A DNA stretch of 47,007 nt from DASVTU01 sp036387415 (GCA_036387415.1 DASVTU010000013.1:1-47007), one strand, 5' to 3'; shown: positions 9,984-18,887, counted from the first letter of the stretch. The notes: a model not told the origin generated them from the sequence alone. Made by a program: numbers and translations.

Positions 9984-10180
9984 TGGAAAGATGCCACGAA
10001 TGTTCCGCGCAGTTATTCTAAAACCGCGACGCGGGCGCGGTAACAAACATATTAGACGATTTACCCACAAAAAAGGCTGTCAAATTTTCGAGCGGTTTTC
10101 CGTCCGATAATAAAGGGTTCATTTCTGCCGACATTTTTGGCTCGAAGCATCGCGGATAATTAATTAACCCGGACATATAA

Positions 10181-10210
10181 CAAGACGTGCCTCGTTTGAG
10201 ACACGTCTTG
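10181..10210 (-). terminator. Hairpin terminator after the zinc-motif protein
   Basis: A 9-bp perfect stem (10181-10189 with 10202-10210) is extended inward by three further pairs around a GTTT loop. It lies 26 bases past the stop of the minus-strand gene at 10236. Confidence 0.75.
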
Positions 10211-10235
10211 GAATGGTTGGTTCTTTCGGTTTCGA

Positions 10236-10649
10236 TTAGCCTTTGCCGACGGCGCGTGCGATGGCTGTACCGACGCGCTCTTTATTCTCAGTGAAGACTC
10301 TCTTGAGACGCACTTGCCACTCTAAATCGTAAGCCCGCTTACGATAGCAGCGCGCGCAATCTTCGCAGTGCGCTTCCAGAGTGTTGGCTAACTGCTTCCT
10401 TTCTTCGGCGGTCGAGTTCACACCGGGAAATTCTTCTGCGAATACGGCGTCGTTTAACAGCAGCGTCTCGATCAAAAACGGGAAATCCCAATCGTTAATC
10501 CATCTGCCGATTGCCGTGTTGGAACATTTCAACTCATCCAGAGCCTGTTCCTGCTCGGTCAGACGCCAGGGCGTGTCGTCGTCTCTTTCAAGAATCAATT
10601 TCGACAGTGAAGTTATCAACTCTTTTTCCATATCCTTTGGGGCGTTCAT
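10236..10649 (-). CDS. Small cytosolic protein with anti-sigma-type H-x3-C-x2-C zinc motif
   Basis: The start at 10649 (MNAPKDMEKEL) has a GGAGG 6-7 bases upstream, which rules out the longer upstream ATG; the product has 137 residues. The first two thirds are acidic and helical. The segment AHCEDCARCYRKRAYD contains H-x3-C-x2-C, the zinc-binding pattern of ZAS anti-sigma factors, followed by a basic helix. No membrane segment is present, so if it is an anti-sigma factor it is a soluble, possibly redox-responsive one. It lies downstream of an ECF sigma factor on the same strand, but 535 bases separate them. The function is inferred from motif plus neighbour; a plain zinc-binding protein is the alternative. 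Confidence 0.6.
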   Translation of the reverse strand: MNAPKDMEKELITSLSKLILERDDDTPWRLTEQEQALDELKCSNTAIGRWINDWDFPFLIETLLLNDAVFAEEFPGVNSTAEERKQLANTLEAHCEDCARCYRKRAYDLEWQVRLKRVFTENKERVGTAIARAVGKG

Positions 10650-11184
10650 AATATCCTCCAATCCCTCAAGTTCTGCAAACCTAAAAAATGCAGTCAGCGG
10701 CGACTGCACGTTTCGGATGCCTCGGAATCATCGGAGAAAATAGAATAATTTCTATTTCTCGACAACCCGAGGCATACGATGTTGATGTGGATTGGTTCCC
10801 TGTATTGCGGACAAATGGTGCAGGAATATGGAAGGCGGGAGAAGTGGAGTTTGATTCCACTTCGCTGACCATACAACAAACAAATCAGAGAGAAGACGGA
10901 AAGAATCACGTCTGCTGGCGGCGACAATCGGCACTACATCTTGTTTCAGGAGTCGCCGGAGGGACACAGGCTCCCTCCGGTCAAGAGTAGGACGGATGTC
11001 TCTCCCTCGAAGCAGGGACGTACGGCGAGTCGCCGCGCCGTCGTCGGGTTTACCAATGTACTGACTCTTTTTTTGCACGACTATTAACCTCCACCTAGTT
11101 TTCTGAAAAGCTAGATGTTTTTCTGCGGGGCATAGTTTAGTGCAACAACTAATCCGCCGCTTCTATGCCATCATAAACCTGCGG
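10650..11184 (-). other. Long structured intergenic region between sigma factor and zinc-motif protein
   Basis: This is 535 bases without a convincing gene. It holds several inverted repeats: 10690-10695 with 10702-10707; 10717-10725 with 10767-10775, which encloses a second nested stem around 10734-10760; and a 9-bp perfect stem at 10956-10964 with 10972-10980. All would lie in the 5-prime leader of the minus-strand gene at 10649 if transcription begins upstream. A regulatory leader or a small RNA is possible. Reading frames here lack start signals and look random. Confidence 0.4.
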
Positions 11185-11784
11185 CTAAGGGAGCTTGCCG
11201 CCGGTTTCTTTAAGAAGCGTGCGTGCTCGATAGCGAAGTTTCGCATAGAGCCGTTGCAGGTGATAGCGCACCTGACACACTTCCTTGCCAACGATTGGCG
11301 CAATCTCGTCGGGGGAGAGTTCGTCAATTGCGTTGAGAGTGAGAAGTTCCGATTCGTATTCAGTTAGATCGCCGAGGATGATGTGCAGAGGTAGGGAATT
11401 GTAAAGTTCCTCAAAGTGGATGCGATTTTCAAGCTTTTCAGCCGAATCGTCGCATTCCTTCGCTTTGCGTTCCATTGCGGCACGAATTTGCTCGTTTTCC
11501 TCATCATCGTAACTCACTACCCCCTCCTCTCCCCACGGGCTTTTCCACATGTCTTTACACAGGTTGACGGCAATGATTATCAGGTATGCAGGGACGCTCT
11601 TGATGACCATTTCCCACTGCTTTCTCTTCATGTGTTGGAGAAAACGCAGGAAAGCTGCCTGCGTTATATCTTCCGCGACGGCGACGTTGCCCGTCAGACG
11701 TAAAACATAACGAAACAGCCTGTCGTGATATTCGGCGCAGTTCTCATCGAACTGTTGCAAGGCATTCGCGCTCGCTTCACTCAT
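11185..11784 (-). CDS. ECF-type RNA polymerase sigma factor
   Basis: The protein has 199 residues; ATG 11784 is preceded by GGAGG with 10 bases of spacing. Region 2 is visible at residues of about 15-55 (YHDRLFRYVLRLTGNVAVAE, then DITQAAFLRFLQ), which contacts the core enzyme and the -10 element. Region 4 is at about 140-190 (YESELLTLNAIDELSPDEIA and a C-terminal helix-turn-helix), which reads the -35 element. The linker is long and acidic (about 80-125). Length and layout are normal for ECF sigma factors. The small protein encoded further downstream carries a zinc anti-sigma motif and may be its partner. A palindromic element upstream (11900-11935) may be part of its promoter. Confidence 0.88.
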   Translation of the reverse strand: MSEASANALQQFDENCAEYHDRLFRYVLRLTGNVAVAEDITQAAFLRFLQHMKRKQWEMVIKSVPAYLIIIAVNLCKDMWKSPWGEEGVVSYDDEENEQIRAAMERKAKECDDSAEKLENRIHFEELYNSLPLHIILGDLTEYESELLTLNAIDELSPDEIAPIVGKEVCQVRYHLQRLYAKLRYRARTLLKETGGKLP

Positions 11785-12239
11785 CTCGTTCCCACCTCCT
11801 TACAATATAAGACGGGAAATAAACAGGAAAACAAAAACACCGAATCGAATGCTTGAGAACGTCCCCCTTGAGGTTGGGTAACAATGCCAAACTGGTAAGA
11901 ACTACCCTTATGTAGTTAAGACGACTGATGGTTAGTTTCTGAAAGTAGAATTCTCGTTGTCTCTCCTGACAAGCGCACCGACACGGACGCGAAACCAACG
12001 GTTATTTGAAAACGGATGTTGCAGGAGTGCTTCTTTGAAAAAAATATTTTCGGAGTCGTTATCAAATGAATGGGACGCGCCGGACGCGGAATCTTTGAAA
12101 TGAGTCGGGAGAAGGGATTTTGAAGTGCACGAAGTCCAATAGAAATTGGGCTTCACAGAGACTCCGGCACAAACCGTTCAAGCAGCGGAGATGATTTTTT
12201 AACAAGCGGGCAACACAAATTTTGAGAAAGGAGCGCAGC
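11785..12239. other. AT-rich intergenic region between divergent genes
   Basis: These 455 bases separate the sigma gene (minus) from the small membrane protein gene (plus). The one clear signal is the palindrome-plus-half-site element at 11900-11935. The open frames here have no ribosome sites and no protein-like composition. Confidence 0.5.
11900..11935 (-). promoter_or_regulatory. Palindromic element AACTAC-N6-GTAGTT with GGTTAG half-site
   Basis: A perfect 6+6 palindrome (11900-11905 and 11912-11917) is followed, after GTAGTTAA and a 10-base spacer, by GGTTAG (11930-11935). A closely similar arrangement with the same spacing occurs at 35106-35142. It lies 116 bases upstream of the sigma-factor start. 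A response-regulator or sigma-dependent control site is inferred. Confidence 0.5.
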
Positions 12240-12554
12240 ATGAGCAACGTAGTTCCAATGAGTAGCAAGAGGTTTTTGGGCGCATATCTCGATGCCCAAA
12301 TTAGCGAACGTATACCCGACGAAGTTTTCTTCTTCACAGGGGTTATTTTTACCGTGGTGTTGCCCCAGACTATTTACTGCGCTTACGGCGGAATCGTCTC
12401 GCCGATGATGTTCGCGGCGAACGCATTGGTCGGGTCTCTCCTCGGTTGGGCAATGCATCGCCAATCACCCAACCCGATACCCTCCTGCGTCCGCACGGGC
12501 ACCATGCCCCAAGCGCCGCCGAGCGAAGACACCACAAAGAGAGACGCGGCCTAA
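12240..12554 (+). CDS. Small two-helix membrane protein, unknown function
   Basis: The protein has 104 residues. ATG 12240 is chosen over the upstream ATG because AAAGGAG lies 6 bases before it. Two hydrophobic segments are visible: about residues 30-50 (VFFFTGVIFTVVLPQTIYCA) and about 55-73 (SPMMFAANALVGSLLGWAM). The polar, proline-rich C-terminal tail of about 30 residues ends KRDAA. I do not recognise a family. It is monocistronic and closes with a strong terminator, so it is expressed independently of the neighbouring sigma gene, which runs the other way. Confidence 0.65.
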   Translation: MSNVVPMSSKRFLGAYLDAQISERIPDEVFFFTGVIFTVVLPQTIYCAYGGIVSPMMFAANALVGSLLGWAMHRQSPNPIPSCVRTGTMPQAPPSEDTTKRDAA

Positions 12555-12597
12555 CCCCTAACACTGCCAGCGTAGGAGCAAGCCGTCAGACTAATCG

Positions 12598-12630
12598 ACG
12601 CCGGAGAGACAAACCATGTCTCTCCGGCGT
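12598..12630 (+). terminator. Hairpin terminator after small membrane protein
   Basis: A perfect 14-bp stem (12598-12611 with 12617-12630) with loop AACCA is followed by TTAACTTTTG. Confidence 0.85.
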
Positions 12631-12806
12631 TTAACTTTTGTCATCGTCCGCACAGAGGTCTCAGACGCGTTGACGAAAATCAGGTGGATGAAAAGTCTGT
12701 CGAAGAAAAATTTCGGGAGACTGTGGTTTCGCGTTTTTCAAAAAAGAATTTACTCATGTCGTTACAGTTGAACGGACAAGATTTGACACCTTAAAGGGAG
12801 GCAACC

Positions 12807-13451
12807 ATGACGCAAAGCGAGATTCTCACGACTACGGCTACCGACGAGCACGAAGAACACCACGGAACCACGGTCACTGATGTTCATTCGACCGATGGCA
12901 CTCCCCACGTCACCGAACCCACGCACGAAAACGACGAACATATTCACTCGCAACAAGAGAACCAACCGACCGAAAGGAACACTATTGCTATGAACAAGAA
13001 CATCTCCAAAACTATCGCCGTCCTGGTCTTCGCATTGACCCTTACCCTATTCCTGACATCCGGCAGTACCCAAGCCGCCACCCGCACAGTCAACACAACC
13101 GTCGACAACACAACCTTTACCAACCTTACCACTGATAAAATCACGCCCCTTACCGCTACGACTCGCTCCATCGACATGTCTACAGGCCTCGGCGAAACCG
13201 TCATAACGACACCCTTCGACACTGCAACGCTCGACACAGAAGCCACCGACAGCAACGACACGCTTGAAACGCGCGTCACGACTGGAACCAACGATTCTGG
13301 TAGCACGTCTCGAATCGCTACGGGCACTTTCACGGCAAGCAAGACGCGTATGAGCATCACGCAGGACGAAACGTCTGGCAGCTTCACGGCTTCCTCCAGT
13401 GAAAACACCATCATGGAGGATGACACTGCCACTGGTTACATCACGGCATAA
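12807..13451 (+). CDS. Threonine-rich secreted protein with unusual His-rich N-terminal extension
   Basis: The protein has 214 residues from ATG 12807, which has AAAGGGAGG 5 bases upstream. The first 61 residues are hydrophilic and rich in His, Glu and Thr (DEHEEHHGTTVTDVH). A typical signal peptide then begins at an internal Met, residue 62 (MNKNISKTIAVLVFALTLTL, cleavage probably after TQA). The mature part is a low-complexity Thr/Ser/Asp sequence without cysteine. The internal ATG at 12990 has its own weaker AAAGGA 11 bases upstream, so there may be two products: a short exported form, and a longer form with a metal-binding cytosolic tail ahead of the membrane helix. I recognise no family. 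A terminator follows. Confidence 0.65.
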   Translation: MTQSEILTTTATDEHEEHHGTTVTDVHSTDGTPHVTEPTHENDEHIHSQQENQPTERNTIAMNKNISKTIAVLVFALTLTLFLTSGSTQAATRTVNTTVDNTTFTNLTTDKITPLTATTRSIDMSTGLGETVITTPFDTATLDTEATDSNDTLETRVTTGTNDSGSTSRIATGTFTASKTRMSITQDETSGSFTASSSENTIMEDDTATGYITA

Positions 13452-13495
13452 CAACAAATTCCAAACAACCTTGCGCGGGCCTCCCGCACACAAGA

Positions 13496-13537
13496 GAAAC
13501 TCCAAACAGACGCCGCTTCAGCGCTGTTTGGAGTTTC
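13496..13537 (+). terminator. Hairpin terminator after Thr-rich protein
   Basis: A perfect 14-bp stem (13496-13509 with 13524-13537) is followed by TTTGTTGTT. Confidence 0.85.
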
Positions 13538-13712
13538 TTTGTTGTTAGATGAGATGAATGTTTTGAAAGGTTATCGTGGAAGTGGAGGTATGAAAATTCT
13601 CGTTATAGGACGCATTTTTTCAGACCATTTCGCGCGGGGTTCGACGGAAGCGTCCGGCGCGTGATTCGTCGCCAGAGGGCGGGGCATAGAACGAAGCGGA
13701 ACGGCTTAGCCG

Positions 13713-14249
13713 TCAATCGGTGGGGCGGTCTTCTGCGAAAAAGCGGTTCAGAACTTTGGTCTCTTCCTGCGGCGGTAGTTTGCCGACCCACGATTCGATG
13801 ACGGCGCCCTCGCGGTCAGTGATAATCAGGGTGGGGGTGGCTCTGGCTTGCAAGGCGTTGGGCGTGGCCTGTCGAATCTCGTCAACCGAGATGCCGTGGT
13901 CGCCTAGATACTTCTGCGCGACGCCGACATCCTGCGGCAAGACGGCAACCAGACGAGTATCCTGATGCTTGGCCTTCTCGCGTGCCAGCGTTTGGTAGAA
14001 CGGTGCGCTCTCGGTGCAGTAGCGACAATCTGTGGAAAGCACCAGCAGCAGCGTCCGATTACTCTTGCTCCAATCCACGCCGGGGAGAGAGAGTTTGGTG
14101 CCCGGTGGAATTTGCGTCGGCGCTTGAGCCTGTGGGCTTGGATTTTGCGGCAACAAGTAACGCTTGACTAAGACGCCGCCGAGCAACAGCGCCACCAAGA
14201 TGATAGCGACGTTGGCGAGCATTTCGATTTTTTTACCGAGATTGTTCAC
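13713..14249 (-). CDS. Membrane-anchored thioredoxin-like protein with CRYC active site
   Basis: The protein has 178 residues. The GTG start at 14249 is chosen because AGGAGA lies about 7 bases upstream and a membrane anchor follows (MLANVAIILVALLLGGVLV, residues 10-28). A proline-rich periplasmic linker leads to a thioredoxin fold with C75-R-Y-C78 in LVLSTDCRYC. The cis-proline region reads ATPTLIITD. This resembles TlpA/MauD-type periplasmic reductases that hold partner proteins in reduced form. It is divergent from the DUF4186 gene. A short ACGGC-TTA-GCCGT hairpin at 13701-13713 overlaps its stop. Its substrate is unknown; it does not sit in a cytochrome maturation cluster. Confidence 0.82.
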   Translation of the reverse strand: MNNLGKKIEMLANVAIILVALLLGGVLVKRYLLPQNPSPQAQAPTQIPPGTKLSLPGVDWSKSNRTLLLVLSTDCRYCTESAPFYQTLAREKAKHQDTRLVAVLPQDVGVAQKYLGDHGISVDEIRQATPNALQARATPTLIITDREGAVIESWVGKLPPQEETKVLNRFFAEDRPTD

Positions 14250-14516
14250 AAAGATTCTCCTGTGAGAAGACCGGAGATAATTCCGTAGATGTTTTGGTCG
14301 CAAGTTTGGAGCGTGAAGCGACGGAATCCTGAAAAGTTCGTCGACCAACGCGCGAGCCGCCGATGAGATAACGAAAACTTGCGCTCAATATCGCTACGAA
14401 ATCTACTCTCGACGTTTATACGTGTCAACATCTGTCAGAAGGTGCGCCGAGCCGCCGTCTCGAACCCACGCGCGCACATCCGTCGGTCGCTGTTTTCAGA
14501 ACATCTTGCGCGAGGT

Positions 14517-14522
14517 TACAAT
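14517..14522 (+). promoter_or_regulatory. Possible -10 box for a leaderless DUF4186 transcript
   Basis: TACAAT ends 6 bases before the ATG at 14529, with a weak TTTTCA about 18 bases upstream of it. No Shine-Dalgarno precedes the ATG. This fits a leaderless or near-leaderless mRNA, but the -35 match is poor. Confidence 0.4.
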
Positions 14523-14528
14523 TATTTT

Positions 14529-14918
14529 ATGAGAGATGTGCAGGAAATTCTCAGTAGATTGCGGAAATCGGAATTCCGCGAACGCATCCGGCTAGGCAGG
14601 AAAGAGTCGGAACACCTCGCCAGCAAAGGGATGAAGACGGTGCTCGAACACGCGGCGGCATTCATCGAAAAGAGGCTCGCGCCAGCCGAACCAGCCAACG
14701 ACGGCAAGCAGACGCCGTGGCGCAATCATCCCGTGTTCGTCGCGCAACATGCGACGGCGACTTGTTGCCGTGGTTGTTTGGAGAAGTGGCATGAGATTGA
14801 GAAGGGGCGTGAGCTAACGAGCGAGGAGCAGCGTTATGTCGTCGAAGTGATTGGAGAATGGCTGTCGCAGCGTGTGGGAGACGCGAAAGAATCGTCGGCT
14901 GCGAGAGCGCGTGTCTAA
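14529..14918 (+). CDS. DUF4186 family protein
   Basis: The protein has 129 residues. The family signature is clear: NDGKQTPWRNHPVFVAQHAT, then ATCCRGCLEKWHEIEKGREL, then a C-terminal helix of the type YVVEVIGEWL. This is a widespread, uncharacterised family that begins with a helical segment of the same kind as the one here. The Cys-Cys-x2-Cys and His residues suggest a metal site. The ATG at 14529 is chosen because the family N-terminus starts here; a longer in-frame extension back to 14379 has no support. The region from the stop to 15201 holds no gene I can support. No function is known. Confidence 0.85.
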   Translation: MRDVQEILSRLRKSEFRERIRLGRKESEHLASKGMKTVLEHAAAFIEKRLAPAEPANDGKQTPWRNHPVFVAQHATATCCRGCLEKWHEIEKGRELTSEEQRYVVEVIGEWLSQRVGDAKESSAARARV

Positions 14919-15201
14919 CAAATCTTTGGAAACCGCCCACACGTTGCCACCGCGTCGCAACGCTCTCATGTCGCCTCGCTGGAATTGAATGTGATTGGTG
15001 TGCGACGTTTCGTTTTCATCGTGTCGTCGTTGAATGTCGGAGCAAAATTGACAGCCATCGTGTGAGACCTGTAAGCTTCGCAGGCTCGACAGAGGTGTTT
15101 CGGATTACTTCTCCCCACGTATCAGTTTCAATTCACGCCGCGACGTTAATCGTCAACCCAAAGATACTATCTTGATTCTCGCTGCCATCAAGGAGAGATA
15201 C

Positions 15202-18200
15202 ATGCCTCGCTTGCCTACACGAAATCGACGCTCGCAGATTCTGTTCGCTCTGGCGTTTGCCCTTTGCCTGTTGACATGGCTCGCGCTGCCGGAGCGTTTT
15301 TCCAATCACCTCGCACCGACGGCGCACGCCGCGACGACCTTCACCGTTAACTCGACGGGCGACGGCGCAGACAGCAACGCCGGAGACGGCGTCTGCAATG
15401 ACGGTGCGGGCAATTGTACTCTGCGCGCTGCTATTCAGGAGGCCAACGTCGTGCCGGGCACCGACACCATCGCCTTCAACATTCCCGGCACGGGCGTGCG
15501 TACCATCGCGCCCGCGACCGCTCTGCCGACGATTACCGACATCACCGTCATCGATGGCTACACGCAGCCGGGCGCGTCGCCCAACACGCTGCCCGAAGGC
15601 AACAACGCCGTGTTGCTCATCGAGTTGTCGGGCAGCAACATCAACACTTCGAGCGGGACTGGGGCGAGCGGACTGGTTGTCAACATCGGCAGTTCGACCA
15701 TACGCGGACTCGTTATCAATCGTTTCTCCCTCGGCGACGGCATCGGTCTCAACATCTCCGGCGACAATCGCGTCGAAGGCAACTTCATCGGCACCGACGC
15801 CACCGGAAACGTCGCGGCGGGCAACTTCTACGGCGTGCGCGTGGGCGCTTTCTCGTCCACCAACAGCAACAACCGCGTCGGCGGCACAGACCCCGCGGCG
15901 CGCAACGTTATCTCCGGCAACGGCGTCAACGGCATCATCATTCAGGGAAGCGCGTCTGCGACGCAGGTGCAGGGCAACTACATCGGAACGAACGCGAGCG
16001 GTACCGCCAAACTCGGCAATGGCAGTCACGGCATCTTCGTCAACACGACCCTGAACGTCATCGGCGGCACGGCGATGGGCGCGCGTAACGTCGTCTCCGG
16101 CAATGGTCAGGCGGGCATCATGATTCAGCCCGGCATCGTCACTTCGCAAAACACCGTGCAGGGCAACTACATCGGCACCGATGCGACTGGCAGCGTCGCT
16201 CTCAGCAACGCCTTCGTCGGCATCTGGATAAACTCCGGCGCGAGCAACAACATCGGCGGCTCTGCGGCCACCGCCGGAAACGTGATTTCCGGCAACGCTG
16301 CGAGCGGCATCCTCATGACAGGTTCGTTTACCAGCAACAACCAGATTGGCGGCAACCTCATCGGCACCGACGCGAGCGGCGTGCGACCCCTCGGCAACGG
16401 CAAACACGGCATCGAGATTATCGAAGCCGCGCACGACAATTTCGTCCAGCAGCAAGGCCCCGATGCGCCCTTCAACACGATTGCCTTCAACGCTGAGAGC
16501 GGCATCGCCGTCCTCTTTCCTCCCACCGAAGGCAATACCATTCGTCGCAACAACATCTTCTCCAACGGCGGCCTCGGCATCGACATAGACGAAACCGGCC
16601 CCAACCCCAACGACGTGGGCGACGGCGATATCGGCGGCAACGACAGGCAAAACTTCCCCATCATCAACACCGTCACCACCAACGGCACGACCACCACCAT
16701 CACGGGCACGCTCAACAGCAAACCCAATCTCAACTATTCCATCGACTTCTTCACCAACAGCGCCTGCGACCCTTCGCTCCACGGCGAGGGCGCACGCTTC
16801 TTCGGCGGCACCGGCGCCTTCACCGACGCCAACGGCAACGCCACTTTCAACGCCACCATCCCCGCGCCCTTGCCCGCCGGACGCGTTATCACGGCGACCG
16901 CCAGCGACCCCACGGGCAGCGCACGCAGCACTTCCGAATTCTCGCCCTGTAACCCTGCGGGCACAGCCGGAATCGTCGAATTCAGCGCAGTGCGTTACAA
17001 CGTCATCGAAGACATCGGCAGCGCCGTCATCACGCTCCTGCGTAGCGGCGACCTCCAACAAGGCTCGCTCACCATCAACTTCGCCACCGTCGGCGGCGGC
17101 ACAGCCACCGAAGGCGCGGACTACACCGCCGTCGCCACCACCGTCACCTTTGCTCCCGGCGAATCCGTCAAGACCGTCTCCATCCCCATCGTCAACGACG
17201 GCGCGACCGAACCGGACGAAACGGTTGAACTCATCCTCTTTAACCCGACCACCCCCGACGTGGCTGGCCCACGCAGCCGCGCCACGCTCAACATCATCGA
17301 CAGCAGCAAGTTCCCTTCCATCTCCATCAGCGACACCAGCGTCTCCGAAGGCTTGTCCGGCACGACCAACGCCGTCTTCCTCGTTACGCTCTCGGCGGCT
17401 ACGGGCAGAACCGTCAACGTCGATTTCCAGACCGCCAACGGCACAGCGACCGCCGGACAGGACTACCAACCAGCCAGCGGCACGCTCACCTTCGCTCCCG
17501 GCGCGACGACTGCTTCCATCACCGTCGTCGTCAACGGCGACACGATTGACGAACCCGCCGAAACCTTCTTCGTCCAATTGTCGAACCCCTCGAACGCGAC
17601 CATCGCCGACGCTCAAGGCATCGGCGTCATCTTCAACAACACGACGCCCGTCCTTCAGTTCGGCCCGGGCAATCTGCGCGCCAACGAGGGCGACCACCAA
17701 TTTGTCGTCAACGTCACACGCTCCGGCGACACTTCCGGCTCGCTCACCATCGACTACGCCACCAACGACGGCACGGCCTCCGAGCGTTCCGACTACACGA
17801 CCGCCCTCGGCACGTTGCGCTTCGCTCCCGGCGAGGCGAGCAAGTCTTTCACCATCCTGTTGACCGACGACGGTTTTCAGGAAGGAGACGAGACGGTCAA
17901 TCTCACTCTCTCGAATCCTTCGGGCGGAGCCGTCCTCGCGGGTCGGAGCAACGCCGTCCTGACCATCGAAGACAACGACGCCGCGCCTTCCGCCACCAAT
18001 CCGATTGACGACCCGCAATTCTTCGTGCGGCAGCACTACCACGACTTTCTCAACCGCCCGCCCGACGCCTCCGGCTTTAGTTTCTGGATAAACCAGATTA
18101 CGGGTTGCGGCTCGAACAACGCCTGTCTCGACTTCCGTCGTGTCAGCGTCTCGCAGGCGTTCTTCCTGTCGATAGAGTTTCAGCGCACGGGCTATCAGGT

Positions 18201-18807
18201 CATACGCGTCTACAAGGCGACGTTCACCGACAGCGCGACGCGACCTCGCGGGCTGCCGCGCTTCCGTGAATTCCTGCGCGACACGCAGGAGATAGGGCGC
18301 GGCGTCGTGGTCGGCGAGGGCAACTGGGAGCAGCAACTTCAACAGAACACGCTCAACTACGCGCGCCGTTGGGTGTCGAGCGCGGAGTTCGTCGCGGAGT
18401 TTCCACAGGGCATGACCGCCGCGCAGTTTGTCGATAAGTTGTTCCAAAATTCCGAGACGACGCCGACACAGGCCGAACGCGACGCGGCGATTGCTGCCTA
18501 CGGCTCCGGCGACACCGACGGGCGCGCGGGCGCGCTTCTCAGCGTCACCAACAGCGGCTCGGTCTACAACCGCCAGTACAATCCGGCGGCTGTCTTGATG
18601 CAGTATTTCGGCTATCTCCGACGCAACCCCGACGACGCGCCCGATACCAACTTCAACGGCTACGATTTCTGGTTGACGAAACTCAACAACCACAGTCTCG
18701 CGGGCGAAGACGTGCGTAACGAGGAGACGGCGCGCGCGCGTCTGCTGCGTGCGGAGATGATTCGTTCCTTCATCCTCTCCGGCGAATACCGCGGGCGATT
18801 CAGGTAG
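15202..18807 (+). CDS. Secreted CSLREA / beta-helix / triple Calx-beta / DUF4214 protein
   Basis: The protein has 1,201 residues. ATG 15202 has AAGGAGAG about 6 bases upstream; in-frame codons back to 15172 have no ribosome site. A signal peptide (residues of about 12-42) leads to a CSLREA-type segment (FTVNSTGDGADSNAGDGVCN, then CTLRAAIQEAN). A right-handed parallel beta-helix with repeated GNYIGTDATG and NVISGN turns follows (about 75-480). After an Ig-like region come three Calx-beta domains, each with FAPGE or FAPGA motifs (about 590-930), and a C-terminal DUF4214 domain (about 940-1201). It is likely a large extracellular or surface protein. Its Calx-beta plus DUF4214 end parallels that of the 4849-9945 protein, although the N-terminal parts differ, so the two look like modular relatives. 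Confidence 0.92.
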   Translation: MPRLPTRNRRSQILFALAFALCLLTWLALPERFSNHLAPTAHAATTFTVNSTGDGADSNAGDGVCNDGAGNCTLRAAIQEANVVPGTDTIAFNIPGTGVRTIAPATALPTITDITVIDGYTQPGASPNTLPEGNNAVLLIELSGSNINTSSGTGASGLVVNIGSSTIRGLVINRFSLGDGIGLNISGDNRVEGNFIGTDATGNVAAGNFYGVRVGAFSSTNSNNRVGGTDPAARNVISGNGVNGIIIQGSASATQVQGNYIGTNASGTAKLGNGSHGIFVNTTLNVIGGTAMGARNVVSGNGQAGIMIQPGIVTSQNTVQGNYIGTDATGSVALSNAFVGIWINSGASNNIGGSAATAGNVISGNAASGILMTGSFTSNNQIGGNLIGTDASGVRPLGNGKHGIEIIEAAHDNFVQQQGPDAPFNTIAFNAESGIAVLFPPTEGNTIRRNNIFSNGGLGIDIDETGPNPNDVGDGDIGGNDRQNFPIINTVTTNGTTTTITGTLNSKPNLNYSIDFFTNSACDPSLHGEGARFFGGTGAFTDANGNATFNATIPAPLPAGRVITATASDPTGSARSTSEFSPCNPAGTAGIVEFSAVRYNVIEDIGSAVITLLRSGDLQQGSLTINFATVGGGTATEGADYTAVATTVTFAPGESVKTVSIPIVNDGATEPDETVELILFNPTTPDVAGPRSRATLNIIDSSKFPSISISDTSVSEGLSGTTNAVFLVTLSAATGRTVNVDFQTANGTATAGQDYQPASGTLTFAPGATTASITVVVNGDTIDEPAETFFVQLSNPSNATIADAQGIGVIFNNTTPVLQFGPGNLRANEGDHQFVVNVTRSGDTSGSLTIDYATNDGTASERSDYTTALGTLRFAPGEASKSFTILLTDDGFQEGDETVNLTLSNPSGGAVLAGRSNAVLTIEDNDAAPSATNPIDDPQFFVRQHYHDFLNRPPDASGFSFWINQITGCGSNNACLDFRRVSVSQAFFLSIEFQRTGYQVIRVYKATFTDSATRPRGLPRFREFLRDTQEIGRGVVVGEGNWEQQLQQNTLNYARRWVSSAEFVAEFPQGMTAAQFVDKLFQNSETTPTQAERDAAIAAYGSGDTDGRAGALLSVTNSGSVYNRQYNPAAVLMQYFGYLRRNPDDAPDTNFNGYDFWLTKLNNHSLAGEDVRNEETARARLLRAEMIRSFILSGEYRGRFR

Positions 18808-18820
18808 ACAAAGCCGCCAC

Positions 18821-18858
18821 GTCAAAGCGTCGGTTTGAACATCGACCGACGCTTTGAC
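18821..18858 (+). terminator. Hairpin terminator after CSLREA/DUF4214 gene
   Basis: A perfect 14-bp stem (18821-18834 with 18845-18858) with a 10-base loop lies 13 bases past the stop. Confidence 0.8.
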
Positions 18859-18887
18859 ATCAGACAGAGCGAGGAGGTCTTCGCGCA

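Noticed and set aside
10752..11078. 108-codon minus-strand frame between sigma factor and zinc-motif gene
   Set aside because: No start signal, irregular composition, and it overlaps several strong inverted repeats.
14440..14480. GGTTCGA-like sequence on the minus strand suggesting a tRNA T-loop
   Set aside because: No acceptor, D or anticodon stems could be matched around it.
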